DNA from: Acanthaster planci
Lineage: Eukaryota; Echinodermata; Asteroidea; Valvatida; Acanthasteridae
Reading direction: 5' to 3'
DNA: 64,000 nucleotides
Assembly: GCF_001949145.1 (NCBI RefSeq)
Contig: NW_019091464.1
Location: 825,794-889,793, forward strand
How positions within the stretch are numbered: position 1 is the stretch's first letter; each line of letters starts with the position of its first letter. Positions 1 through 10,931 of this stretch are shown here, in pieces. The notes below the pieces were generated by a model that made no database searches, was not told the DNA's origin, and saw only the letters and a list, made by a program, of their open reading frames with translations. The translations under genes and the position numbers were made by a program.

Positions 1-2088
1 TAGGTACGGAGCAATTCCCCCAAACTCCCAAAACTCACGACAATTAGGCCTAACTGAAACCGTGAAAGAAACATTGTAGGAAAAGTTTAAGACTTTACAT
101 GAGTGAGAGATCCCCCTCAAAAAATGCCTAATGTGAAAAGTCTACGTGTGTGTTTATTTATATTTGGAGATGTTGTACAATGTAGTTTTTGAAAGATTTA
201 GGAAAGAACAGTATTTTTCTTTGTCAACGGCTGGCCATTCAATTAATCTGTGCCAAATAGCAAACATGATAACATTAGAGAAGCATACATGTACATCTTC
301 AAATCTCCCGTTCACAGCTTGAAGTTGAAAGCGGAAGCTGAAGTGCATGGCATTCGTGTCCAAATTGACGTACACATACACGTAGGGACCATGTGAAGGA
401 TCTACTTCAACTTTGTATTTATTTTTCTATAGGGACCTAGTTGAATTGGTACCGAGTTAACCTGAGACCGAGTTGACTCGGACCAAATTGACTTGAATTC
501 ATTTTCAAAATAGATCTAACTTTAGGGTTAAGTTAGGCCTAAACCAGCCTGGGCCTGAGTTTAATAGGCCTGTCACCTTATTATTTTGATTTATGTAAGC
601 ACAATCAACGTACCTACTCCTACTTACAGAACTGTGGCCAAAATATCCAACTTCAACTCGTGTGATTCAGTTTTGTTTTTAGATTTTTTGTAAACTTTTT
701 GACCTACAAATATTGCAAGAATTCTGTAAAATCACTACAATGCATTATAACAGAATGACTGAGGGAATGCACCGACAGATCTTCGACAGTTATCTTCCAC
801 AGTGACACTGTGTGTGACATGCATGCACTCCTCAGATAACTGCTTTATATCCCTTGGCCAGTCAGTAGCATAGCTCATTAATTGATTGGAAACCGCAGAG
901 TGGTCCATGTTCAGCCGTACTAATTTTTCCCAACAGTAACCTATTAGCCATCTGAAAGCAATAACATGACCTAAAAAGTGAAAATTAGCAGGGAAAATAT
1001 TTAGGTATTCAAACACTGAAGTAGAAAAGGAGACATTATTGTGTACCAGTATTTGTGTTGACAGCTCTAAAACACTGCAAAACTTGAAGTTTTTGTCATT
1101 CCCCAAATAAAAAGTTTTTCAAAAAAACTTGCAGTGGCCGACTGTCATTGAGAAATAGCGGCATCCGGGAATTTCATTCTTTCTTTTTGTGATTTATGGA
1201 ATATCTGCATACATCATATAGGGAAACTGATTAAGTGCATACATGTGCATTTAGTTATGAATATATATCAGCAAAGAAAAGTGACTGAAACCTGCATCCT
1301 CCATGATAAAAGAAGACAGCAGCCAAAGTTAAGCTACTGCTGGACATTCCCAATGGCCCCCTTCCATGGTGAAAGGCATTGTGATAACTAGAGTGCATAC
1401 ACCGGTAGCAAGTGCTCCATGACAGTCGCTCTGAGCAAAACCCAACACAGTATTTCCCTCCATTGAAAGGGTCAATCAGTTGCGAGCTTTGTCTATACTG
1501 TACCCGTGCCCTGTCAACTGAGCTTTCCAGCTGCGTGTGGCCACTGGGGGTTGCTGAGTTGCAGATTGCAATGGGATTAGGACTGCACACTGGGCTTGAT
1601 AATAGGAATGCTGGTTTAACAAAGTTGCAGACAAATATGCCACAACTTGTAGGTTCCCCCCATCTGCCACTACGTTGGGAAATCAGGTTGGCGTAGTGTT
1701 TCTTTCCTTGCGCTCCGCCTCTGGGGGCCTGGGTTCGAATCTGGCGCAGTCCACCTGTGGATTGGGTTTTCAACCCCAACCTGAGTCTGCGGGTTTTCCC
1801 CAAAACATTTATCCGGGATTTTCCTCCCACCTCTGAAACTAAACGTTTCTTCATTGTCTTCGTCACTCATTATATGCGTTGTAATTAGTGCTAAGTATGC
1901 TGTTGGATGAACGGATATGAATAAATAAAATATAAATAGATAAACTTGTACCTTTATTCAACGGAGGGTCTTTTATTTGCAACCTGTCTGCATTTGTCCG
2001 TTTACCATGCATGTTTTGCTTGTGTTTTTTTCATTATTGAATATTGAATTAAGACATTACAAGTACACGCATTTGCTTGCAATTCCAG
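1..2088. other. 5' flank or intron of ANKRD45 gene, no exon recognised
   Basis: No coding exon could be supported here. The ANKRD45-like gene must have at least one more upstream exon (N-terminal region and first ankyrin repeat), either in this stretch and too short or diverged to recognise, or beyond the left edge. The only recognisable element is the SINE at about 1,684-1,945. Short TAGGCCTA-like motifs occur near 45, 531 and 566. Confidence 0.6.
1684..1945 (+). mobile_element. tRNA-derived SINE with A/T-rich tail
   Basis: A pol III A-box-like string (TGGCGTAGTGT, 1,689-1,699) is followed by a good B box (GGTTCGAATCT, 1,732-1,742), the spacing of a tRNA-derived head. A body with a run ending TTTTCCTCCCAC (about 1,818-1,830), a phrase common in invertebrate SINE bodies, leads to an AATAAATAAAATATAAATAGA-type tail (about 1,920-1,942). 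The head is not a foldable tRNA, so this is a SINE and not a tRNA gene. Boundaries are approximate. Confidence 0.7.
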
Positions 2089-2221
2089 GGCTCTGACCCC
2101 AACATGAGGAATCCCAACACAGGCAAGACAGCTCTGGACATGGCCTGTATCTTGGACCGAGAGGACATGGTCAAGGAACTGTTAGAGAAAGGAGCTGAGG
2201 GAGATGCAGCAACAAATAGAG
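2089..2221 (+). CDS. ANKRD45: ANKRD45 exon: ankyrin repeat (DPN…GKTALDMAC)
   Basis: An AG acceptor at 2087-2088 follows a pyrimidine-bearing tract; donor GTACAG starts at 2222. The exon encodes 44 residues plus the first base of a Gly codon. It carries a canonical ankyrin helix pair, TALDMA…VKELLEKGA. Confidence 0.85.
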
Positions 2222-5200
2222 GTACAGTAGGGGGCATGCAATACATAAAGTGAAACTGTTGAGATCAACATAATACCATCGCTCATGCACAAGTTATGCT
2301 TATTAGGAGCCTCAGTAATTAGCATACTTTGTAAATATTCATGAGATTCTACTTGCAAGTTGTTCATCATACACTTACTTAAAACTTGGGCAATACTTCA
2401 CTCAGCAGATGCAGCAAACAAAGCCAACCAATAGACATGGTAAGTCATTTGAAAGACACGATAAAGATATATTCTGGTACTGCCTTGGAATTACTGTAGC
2501 GTCCAGTCCCCTGCCTCGCTAGTGTAGAGGGTGGAGGCTCGTCCACCAATGACGGAGGATTTGGAGGCTAACTCACTTAACAAAGAGCAGGGCAGGCACA
2601 TACTTCGCGTGGGCTAGATTCCCTTTATTTCGTTGTCAACAATTTATTTATAAATATATTTATGAAACACAAATAACTAAGGCCTATGTGATTCCCAGCG
2701 AAGCCATAGCTACAGTACGTCTATCCACCCAGTTGCCTGGCTACAATCTCCCGAAAAAAACCTTGGAAGCCTGCCAAACTTCTTCAGTCCCGCCAAAAAG
2801 TATAACAATGTACATGTAGGCCATTTCCAGCCAACTGGTGTGACATCTAGAAAGTACTTCGCAATTGTGCACGTGGGCCCTGCTATAATCATGCCCTAAC
2901 GAGGTGCACAAGGTTCAAAGGTCACATAATTTGCTGATATAACTGGGGAATTCTCAGCCCCCTAAATTACCAAATATTGTGTGTTTTAGACTGTTTACTT
3001 TGAATAATGCTAGTTCCTTGGCCCAAGAGCAGTTATGCTTGAGAAATCATTTGAGTGTCAAATTGAATGCACGAGGCAGCTTGGGGCTGCAGTTGTCTGG
3101 GTGCTGTGGTCCTGTAGTGTGGGCTATATCATCTGCCATTCAAACTGAATGCACTGTCTCCTGTTTCTCTCTTGCAGGCTTCAATCTGAAGTCTATTATG
3201 TGTGCAGTCATGTATGCTAGAGTGTAGGAGTAGTCAGGTTGTCTCCGCTTAGCTATATTTTGTGACTTTACTCGTTTTTTATTATCCCATTGGCATGTGT
3301 CTGTCTACAGGCTATACGGCTTTACACCACGCTGCTGCCTGGGGTAAGCTTTCTTGCATAAAACTCCTGATCCAGTTTGGGTCCAACCTTCAGGTCAGGA
3401 CCAGCCATGGAGAGCGCCCTCGTGAGACAGCATTGCGATACCAGCATGAAAAGTGTGCCAGTTATTTAGACTGGTCCGGTAAGCTAGCAAAGTTACATTT
3501 GCTTTGAGTTTGTAATGCTGGATCCAACATGTCTGGGTTCCCGAGTTTCATAAATTTTGTGGAAGGAAGGATTCATGTTGGATGATTTGGGAAGATTTCC
3601 AGAAGCTTGTAACATGCTTTCATATACACAACATATAATGCTGCTACAACAAACATGACAGGGTTCAGACAAAATCTTTGCTATACAAGCAGTCTTTCCA
3701 GTCACTGATTCACCCATTCCAAGCCCTGACTACGTTACATGTGTTTGTACACAGATTTAAAGCAAACACTTCCTATTTAGTTTTCCTTTTTCTTTTTGAT
3801 GAATTGAAAGCGGCAACAGTTGAAATGGTTCTATAGCCTTCATTTCAATGAGGAAGGTACATGTACTTTTATGGAAGCTTATTAAAAAAATATTATTTCA
3901 GACAAAAATATCAGTTTTACCCTCCTTCCCTTCCCCGACTCTAAATCTGGTTAGGTTCAATTCATCGGTTGCATCATGAACTTTTGCATCATGGGTAGTT
4001 TAAGCATCACAAACTGTCCTGTCTTGTGTACAAAGTCCATGGACAGTATGTTACTTCGTGGTGCACCACAACTATCACATACAGTTAATTCTAAGTAGGC
4101 ATCGCCTAACTCGTCATATCGTCTTAAGTCAGCCTTTTGGCAAAAGTCTCGATCATCTGTAACGCATTTCCATTGAAAATTTCATTTCTAAGTTGGCATT
4201 TATAAGTCATCATTTCGTATAAGTTGGCATGTTTTTCTCGGTCCCTTTTCCTCAAAACGATAAAATTCCTTTGTGTAAGTCGGCATTAAAAAAAATTGTG
4301 CTTCGGTATCAGTTTCCTTCGCCTCAGTTGCCAAGAAGTGTCAAGTGACAAGTCCCACACTGCTTGACTGATGTCTGTTCATTAGTAGCACAGGCCATGG
4401 TTGATAATCGGTCAGCATGAGTACATCAATACCAGTAACCCCTCTATTGCTACACGCATGCGCTCTGTCCATTTTGGGGGTTGCCTTATTGAACGAACTT
4501 AACCTATGCGTGTGCGGATGAGTGTATGTATTCTGTACCTTAATAACTGTATCACCTACATGTACGTACTGCACTGTAGAGTCGTGATGTGACATGCAAG
4601 TGGCTTGCCGTCCTTGCTTCGTCCTTAGGGGCACATAATAATCGAGAACGAATTTGCTGGGATTGATCACGGAGGTAGAAATCAACCAGGGTAGATCAAA
4701 GCCATTGAATTAATGCAAGGAATCATAATGTACGAAGGCAATACATGTGTACATGTTAAGTCGGCAAAATGATGACTTACAGCACAAGTCAGCATTCGCG
4801 TAAGTTGTCATAATTTCTTGAGTCCCGAGAGTGCCGACTTAGCCAGAGTTTATTATACATATCTATGAAATGTTTCACAAATTGAAAGCGCATTGTAAAG
4901 TTCTGTTTATCCAATGCACATTCAGTGCAAATTACAAGAATAAAATGTAGGACAATGAAGAGGACAGTGATAAAATGTAAACAATTAAAGGTGGGAGGCA
5001 AACCTCAGATAAATATTCCGGGGAAAACTTAAACTTCACGGAATCAGGCAGGGACTGAAAATGCAATCCACATGTAAACCTAGGGGGGAATCCAACCTGG
5101 GGAAGCCAAGGAAGAGTCATTGTGCCAACCTGATTCCCTAAGTGACATTGGAATAGCACATAATTTGAACCCTGGGTTAAAGTTGTTTTGTAAATCTTAT

Positions 5201-8200
5201 TCTTGACATAAGTTAGATACTGTTTTGTAACACTGACAGAAAGTTCTGTATAAAGGATGTATATTTGTCTCCCAACAGAGGCCCGTCGTTCCCTATTAGC
5301 CGTCATCAGAGAGATCAAGGAGAATGTAGAAGATGTTCAGAAGATCCAAGGACGCCTCACCAAGGATGAGAGGGTAAGTCAAGGAGGGTAGACTAGAGAT
5401 GCTACTGGAGTAAATTTCATAAAGCACTGAGATCTAACTTTAATAACGACATTGACAGTGGTTTATTATCTTGTCTTTAAAACAAGGCAAGAGTTTAGCA
5501 GGCAGCTTTTCATAGACAGTGGTATACCGCTGTAAGAAACCCCACTATACTGAACGTTTGGGTACAGCAAGCACTCCCCTTGGCTCCCAAATTTTCTGTG
5601 TACTTTTCCTTAACATGACAAACTGGTTTTTAAATAACAGAAACATAGTTAGAACTGATGCTAACTACTCAGAGTTGAGGAAAATTACATCCACAGTGAA
5701 ACAATGTCCAGCATGTAGCGTGACTGTGCATCCTTTGCAGGTATCTACTATCTACAAGTATGTAATGGCTGCATCTACATGTATATACAGGTGTTCAGAT
5801 TCACTTGAAATAGGAAACCAGGGCTACCAGCAGTCAAATTATATAGTTAACCCTCCCCCCAGATCGTCAGTTAACACTATGTCTACAGAGATATGGTTGA
5901 TTGGACATATGAAAGTGTTTTGGTAAAATCAGGCACAAAGTGCTGAAATTAAGCAGTCATATAGATGTACTGTAGGTTGTCACTGAGATTAGAAAAGGCC
6001 TTCAGTGTGATTGTTTTCCGGTTATATGTCTGGTTCAAATGTATAATGTACTTTTATGGTCACAGAACTTTACTGCCTTTTGGCAGTTTTATGCTAATAA
6101 GGTTTCCATATTCATGAGCAAAACTGTGACGTCATCCAAGGAGGAAGGCTCAGTCTTGCATTGGTTTGTACACAACAAAGTTCTGCATTTTGTCTTCTCT
6201 GCTGATTCCTTGTTGTTTATGTGCAAAGCAATACACAAGCATCAATCCCTTACTATAGAATGTTTTCAATATTTCTGGTTTCACAATTTAAAAAGAAAAA
6301 CCTATGCACTGAACTCTGTATTTTATGTCTGTGTCTTTCCCTAGACGACATCACTGCAAAAGTGCCCTCAGTTGTCCTGGAAAGTGTGGAAAATTTTCAA
6401 AGCTAAAAAAGAGTATTTTTCAATGCATTTAACCAAATTGGAGTGCAAAAGTGTTTTCTTAGTAAATAAGAGTACAAAGTTGCAGAACAATTGTGCAAAA
6501 AACAAAAAATCATTGCAGCTCCACTTTAATTGTTCATCCCTAACCTTACTTCAAAATAGCGTACTTAAAGCTTTTATAATTTTCCTTCCCATTGCAGTTC
6601 TATTGAATATTGAATAATATTGTTTGTTGGGAATTTTGAAAAAAAAAAAGAAAATACGCCTTTCTTCTCACCTTAAAGTGAGGATGAGTCAATAGCCTAC
6701 CCCTTGGTAAAAGAGGAGGGGATTCCCGTGCGTCGTGTCGTGCCATCACGTCGTGCTGTCTTTAGGTCCTTTTCTTGTAGCATTTTTTTCCATCTAAACT
6801 TCCGTCGCCGTCGTGCACTGTGTCGTATGTCATGTCGCGCATCGCGTCGCCTATTACGTCGCATGAAGCACGACGCGACACGTTGTGCACTGCCGCCCTT
6901 TGCTATGGTGTTTATAGAGGGCGCCTTTACTGTTTTCCTTCATTTCCGTCCCCCAGCCAGTGCTTGCAAAGTACATGCTATTTGCTCGTTAGTGTTACAT
7001 GTCTGGTTCAAATGTACAATATACTTTTATGGTCAGCATTTGATGATTACGTGAAGCATGAACATTTTAATTTGGAGACTAACAACTTACTTGGAAGGTC
7101 TTTTTTGCAGTTCCAGTGTTGAAAAATCTTAGATTTGTGATCAAATTTTCAAAACAAACTTTACTTTAGTGGATGGTGTGGCCCCTCCTAAAGCACGTAT
7201 TTGACCTCCGATGGCAAAATGAGGAATGTTCCCCAAAACCTTGTTTTGAGTAATCGGTGCCTGAAGTTATATATACGTAAAAAATAATGAAAAAATTGAC
7301 TTGCAGTTGTTTAGATTTTTAGATAGATTAGGTATCGAAGATTTCTTCTAGCTATGCCATTTGCTCAAGAAAATCAAGCAAAGGTGATAAAGAGGAGGAT
7401 TTCTGGAGTGAGTTTCAATCTAATCTAAAATTTATAGTGTCTACCTTTTGCATGGCAAAATTGTGTCCATATTCCGAGCGCATTTTCGAGCAGTTTGACA
7501 CCAGCAAGCTTGGTGGTGGAGTGGTTAGGACATCTGCACTAGTAAGCAGGAGGTAGTGGGTTCAAGTCCCAACCTAGTACGCTTGTGGTTTTTCACAAGC
7601 TTTTGGGGGCATACACTGAGCATACAGTGTTAAAAATGCACGTCGGGAAGGGCAAAATCCAAAATTAAGTCTTATCCATGCAAAGAATGTGTCTTAAATA
7701 AACTGTGAAATTCATTCTACCGCAAAGAATTTAATGAAAAAAATAAGTATTGTAATTTATTAATTCATCCAATAATAAGTTAATCCTAATTCAAGACATT
7801 TCTTGCTCCAGATGACTGCTTTGAATGCCTGCATAGAGAAGCAAGAGTGGCTGGACAACGGTGGTGAGAACCTGAATGTTGAGGACTTCAACAAGCAGAA
7901 ACAAACACTATCAGACATTCTGGAGCCTATCCTCATCAAAATGTCAGAACCCCGTAAGTGCTCTTTTTTTCCATTTTTAAAAATTATATAATACAGTGAT
8001 ACATTTGAAAATTCAGACACAGTTGTTGTGGAACCATGCTTATTGAATCCCTTGTGGGTAAAACCTTACCTCTTTTTCATCTTGCTCCCAATTTCGATCC
8101 TGCTCCCAGTTTCAGGGTCAGATATTTCTTTTCACAAAAGTTGCGATCTGTTCGTGTTCATTACATTGAAATTTAGTCTCTCACACATTATGAAGGAGAT

Positions 8201-9858
8201 TGTACAATCAATGTATCTTGCTTAGGCTCATGTATATAGGCTGATGACAGTCACATCGTAGTACCTGTGATGCATTGACCCGCAGAGCCTCAGGTGCTGT
8301 GTGTTAAAAAAAAAAGCTTGAAAATTGTTTTATCTTCATCTGGATGTTTTAAGGGCCGCAAAGGAATCTTTGAACTATAGTGTTAAGCAATTCCTGAATT
8401 ACCCTGTACACAACAAGGGCACTAGTAGGCGTGCATGCATATATGTGCACGTGTAATGTCATACAAGGCCACTAATGTGATGTCTTATGGTGAACGTGAC
8501 GTGTGTTTTTGTTGCCCTGTCACATGATTGCTGTGGGCCAATGAAAAGACTTTCAAACAGAGGTACAACAACAAGTTATATCACATACACCTTAAAATGG
8601 TCAACAGTTGTTTTGTTCTAAAGAAACTAAACCCAGGAGTTTAAAACCTATTTTTGTAGAGAAATTTGCGTACATGTTTGTCTTCAGCTCAGCAGGCATT
8701 ATGTTAAAGAATTTATACAAAGTAACAAATTTCAAACAAATTTCAATCATCAACATAAAGTTACTGCACATCAATAGCTGAGCATATCGTAGGGCCAGTT
8801 CACCGCTCCCACTAGAGTTTACTCGTATCAACATTAGTTGAACACAGATAAGAAGCCTACATATAATAAGTAAGATTTGAAACTACAGGGTGGAGGCTAG
8901 ACTGAGAGAAGGTTTGCAGGTGCACTGTGAGAAATCAATCTCTTCTGTAAGAGTGGTAATTCTGAGAAGGACGAGTGAGTGTCAGCTCGTCATTTTGACC
9001 AGGATGCTGGGGTTGTCCTCAGGAGAGATGCCAGAATAGAGTTGAGCACTGACTTACAAGATGGGGTGGAATCGATGATGCATGGAAAAGGATGTGTTGG
9101 AAGATTGGTTTGTGGTTACTGGAGCGCGTGGTGGTGAATGGTGGATCCTGTTTGCTGGAGCGTGAAGTGGGTGGCTGGCTTGGGTCGCTGGTAACTTGAG
9201 CGATGAGGGGGTTGGATGCTGGATGCTTGCTGAGTTGGGGATGAGGTTGGATGGGGTTGGTGTTGTGGCCTTGGGTATAGGTGGCCTTAATTAATTAATT
9301 AAAACACTGGGAAGCAGTGTGGACTTCAGGTAAAGAGGACCTTAATGTCCTGGAAGGGGGCTTGAGGAGATTGGCAAGGGTAATTTGCCCAGTCATGTGA
9401 TCATTCTGGGCCAATGAAAATACAGTATGTATTGTAATATAAAAGACAGAGGTATAACAATATTTGTGTGCCCAATGCTGAAAATAAACCTAAGGCAAGT
9501 GAAGGAGACACTGCTATAACTCTAAAATTGTTCTTATCTTTTGATCACTTCAGTAATAATTATTTGTAATACCATGGTACTGTTCTTTGTAAAATTGTTC
9601 AGCCTCTAACCATATCATGCCACATGACATGTAAATATGAGCTTGCTATCTGAGAACACAGGTGTGGCCGACAGGTTAACGCCTCAATTGCACCTCATGC
9701 TTCCTCCTCTGCTTTGGCCACAGGGGCCATTTTCCCTTGCTCATTCCAAAAATACACTCAATATAGTAACTTTAAAGCACATGCAGTTTAAGGCATGTCA
9801 TATGAATAATTTGTGTTTTTATCTTGTTTCAGCACCAGAAAAGCCCCACAGGAGATGA
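2089..9858 (+). CDS. ANKRD45: Ankyrin repeat domain-containing protein 45, 3' five coding exons (partial)
   Basis: Exons 2089-2221, 3311-3478, 5279-5373, 7812-7953 and 9833-9858 join in frame (phases 1,1,0,1) into 187 residues ending at TGA 9856-9858. Residues 1-41 (…GKTALDMAC…VKELLEKGA) and 45-78 (GYTALHHAAAWG…) are two ankyrin repeats. Residues about 84-99 (RPRETALRY…YLDW) and the C-terminal helical part with KQEWLD (142-147) and a final EPILIKM match the ANKRD45 pattern. The EWLD region resembles the C-terminal lid of HSP70, a known feature of this family. Human ANKRD45 is about 270 residues, so roughly 80 N-terminal residues are missing. The protein has been linked to cilia and cell proliferation in vertebrates; no catalytic activity is expected. 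No start codon is visible. AATAAA signals lie at 10,005 and 10,044. Confidence 0.88.
2222..3310 (+). other. ANKRD45 intron, no recognisable element
   Basis: A phase 1 intron of 1,089 bases. I saw no gene or repeat family that I could name. About 2,500-2,900 is somewhat richer in G+C than its surroundings. Confidence 0.6.
3311..3478 (+). CDS. ANKRD45: ANKRD45 exon: second ankyrin repeat
   Basis: The acceptor is TCTACAG (to 3310) and the donor GTAAGC starts at 3479. The split Gly codon gives GYTALHHAAAWG, the diagnostic ankyrin TPLHxAA-type core with the AAAWG variant shared with vertebrate ANKRD45. The end, YLDWS, matches the family's FLDWA position. Confidence 0.93.
3479..5278 (+). other. 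ANKRD45 intron with putative MITE
   Basis: A 1.8-kb phase 1 intron. It contains the candidate DNA-transposon remnant at 4,091-4,842 and otherwise nothing recognisable. Confidence 0.6.
4091..4842. mobile_element. Putative non-autonomous DNA transposon with TAAGTNGGCA subrepeats
   Basis: One end begins CTAAGTAGGCA (4,091) and the other ends TGCCGACTTAG (4,842), an imperfect terminal inverted repeat. Further TAAGT(C/T)GGCA-like decamers lie just inside both ends (about 4,193, 4,221, 4,276, 4,758), as in many MITEs with subterminal repeats. I could not see a clear target-site duplication and there is no transposase ORF. Boundaries are tentative. Confidence 0.45.
5279..5373 (+). CDS. ANKRD45: ANKRD45 exon: charged helical linker
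   Basis: The acceptor CCCAACAG ends at 5278 and the consensus donor GTAAGT starts at 5374. It encodes about 32 residues rich in Glu, Lys and Arg (AVIREIKENVEDVQKIQ), predicted helical, linking the ankyrin repeats to the HSP70-like C-terminal region. Confidence 0.85.
6021..6062 (+). repeat. 42-bp direct repeat, left of repeat copy 1
   Basis: These 42 bases (core TCTGGTTCAAATGTA) recur at 6,994-7,035 with three mismatches by eye, immediately bracketing repeat copy 1. Confidence 0.8.
6063..6993. repeat. Dispersed ~0.93-kb repeat, copy 1
   Basis: This shares long near-identical stretches with 26,232-27,203 in the same orientation, for example the segment containing GTGACGTCATCCAAGGAGGA (about 6,127). 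The right third is CpG-rich, with GTCGTGC/GCACGAC words (6,728-6,900) that can pair. It has no credible coding capacity. Its start resembles more diverged copies at 39,241-40,149. It is bounded exactly by a 42-bp direct repeat. Confidence 0.8.
6994..7035 (+). repeat. 42-bp direct repeat, right of repeat copy 1
   Basis: Partner of 6,021-6,062. The pair is longer than a usual target-site duplication, so it may be a pair of terminal direct repeats of the element, or a pre-existing duplication. Confidence 0.8.
7505..7730 (+). mobile_element. tRNA-derived SINE, family A copy 1
   Basis: A box TGGTGGAGTGG at about 7,514-7,524 and B box GGTTCAAGTCC at 7,559-7,569, followed by a non-tRNA body with CATACAGTGTTAAAAATGCAC (about 7,630). 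The same head and body phrase recur at 59,398-59,590 and, truncated, on the - strand at 28,680-28,735. The 3' boundary is uncertain. Confidence 0.75.
7812..7953 (+). CDS. ANKRD45: ANKRD45 exon: HSP70-lid-like C-terminal region
   Basis: The acceptor TTGCTCCAG ends at 7811 and the donor GTAAGTG starts at 7954. It encodes 47 residues with KQEWLDNGGEN and DILEPILIKM. This layout (short helix, EWLD, acidic spacer, QKQ…L..I..PI..KM) resembles the helical C-terminal subdomain of HSP70 and the corresponding region of vertebrate ANKRD45. Confidence 0.92.
8519..8578 (+). repeat. Imperfect direct repeat, left copy
   Basis: Shares GGGCCAATGAAAA and ACAGAGGTA(C/T)AACAA with 9,391-9,463; the right copy has a short extra stretch in the middle. 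The two lie about 0.8 kb apart in the last ANKRD45 intron. Confidence 0.55.
9391..9463 (+). repeat. Imperfect direct repeat, right copy
   Basis: Partner of 8,519-8,578. Together they could be ends of an element or an old duplication; no inverted ends were seen. Confidence 0.55.
9833..9858 (+). CDS. ANKRD45: ANKRD45 terminal coding exon
   Basis: The acceptor TTGTTTCAG ends at 9832. The split Pro codon is followed by PEKPHRR and TGA (9856-9858). It is only 26 coding bases, but the frame and acceptor agree with the preceding phase 1 donor. Confidence 0.8.
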
Positions 9859-10004
9859 AATCCCAACTTGCCTGCCACAGATGCATGTATCCACACTTTT
9901 ACCGGTACATACATGTGTACATGTATGTTTGTGTTGACTGACGGCCCCTAGGCATGTTGGATCAGTATTAATCTTGAAGAAATTTCTGACCTCTAGCAAC
10001 TGCA

Positions 10005-10049
10005 AATAAACTGATGCTTATTTAGTCACTGAACAACTGAAAGAATAAA
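10005..10049 (+). terminator. Candidate poly(A) signals for ANKRD45
   Basis: AATAAA hexamers at 10,005-10,010 and 10,044-10,049, about 150-190 bases after the stop codon, are well placed for a short 3' UTR. This rests on the hexamer only. Confidence 0.45.
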
Positions 10050-10931
10050 GCAAAAAATTAAACACCACTTTCAAAGTTGTAATGTGGCCAGTTCTAAGGA
10101 TTTTTGCCCCTTCCTCAGGAAAAGAGAGGCCAGTGTTTCATGATAACCAGTAACATGCATGCTGGGTTACTGTAGGAGGTACAAAAGGAAGAGAGTTTGT
10201 AAAAAGAAAGTGATTTTTTTTGGATTATCAAAAACCAGCAGATCTTATAAAAGTTGGTTGATTGTTCGTACCTTCCTGTTCTTGGTTGAGAACTTTATAT
10301 GTGGGATGGTTGCTGAAAGAACTTGTATGTGGGTAATTCCAGAAATTAGGGGTCCATTTTTTTTGGTGTCCCTTTTACATCTGATTTTGTAAGCTCAGAA
10401 CACTTTTTTTAATTTCCAAGATTGGTGAACTAATGCAAATTACCTGCCAAACGGAAAGCAATACATGTAGTTTGAAATCAATGCCGGTGATATTTCCTTG
10501 TCCGACCTTGATGTTGTCAGTCTTGAATAGATTAAACCAGCTTGTGAGGGGCACATACCCTAAATTGCTCGAGGGTTGTTTGACAAAACTGATGTAAAAT
10601 TGTTCAACAAAATCACTGGAAATTTATAACTTTTTAACTGGTTTGAATCTGACTTAGATAATATTTATCAGTTGGAATGTATACATATGCCTTGCCAGTC
10701 TTCAACAGACCGGCTCCAGAGAATGGATGCTTATTTAATGGCCCTCATCACAGGCTCCTTATGTTCTGCACCACCTCATGTTGTGTGCACCACAAATGTG
10801 CCATCTCCATGTACTTGCAACATGGTCCGAATGGCGTTTGAAAAAAATGAGCTGAAAATTTTTGAACGAACTCATTGGAAATTTATAACTTTTTAAACTT
10901 GTTTTGACTGAAGGTACATGTATTTATGAAT

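Larger units (their letters stand above)
5374..7811 (+). other. ANKRD45 intron carrying repeat copy 1 and a SINE
   Basis: A phase 0 intron of 2,438 bases. Most of its middle is the ~0.93-kb dispersed repeat at 6,063-6,993, with its 42-bp flanking repeats, and the tRNA-SINE at about 7,505-7,730. No exon is supported inside. Confidence 0.7.
7954..9832 (+). other. ANKRD45 last intron
   Basis: A 1.9-kb phase 1 intron. It holds a pair of ~60-bp imperfect direct repeats (8,519-8,578 and 9,391-9,463) and between them a G/T-rich stretch at about 8,990-9,290. No exon is supported. Confidence 0.6.

Noticed and set aside
1255-1866. 203-residue open frame on the - strand
   Set aside because: It runs antisense through the SINE and its flank, shows no domain, and the SINE features explain the sequence.
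6820-7122. 100-residue + strand frame in the CpG-rich part of the repeat
   Set aside because: The frame is not kept intact in the same register in the second copy and the repeat shows no coding signature.
7507-7590. Possible tRNA gene
   Set aside because: A and B boxes are present but the sequence does not close into a cloverleaf and runs into a repeated non-tRNA body, so it is a SINE.
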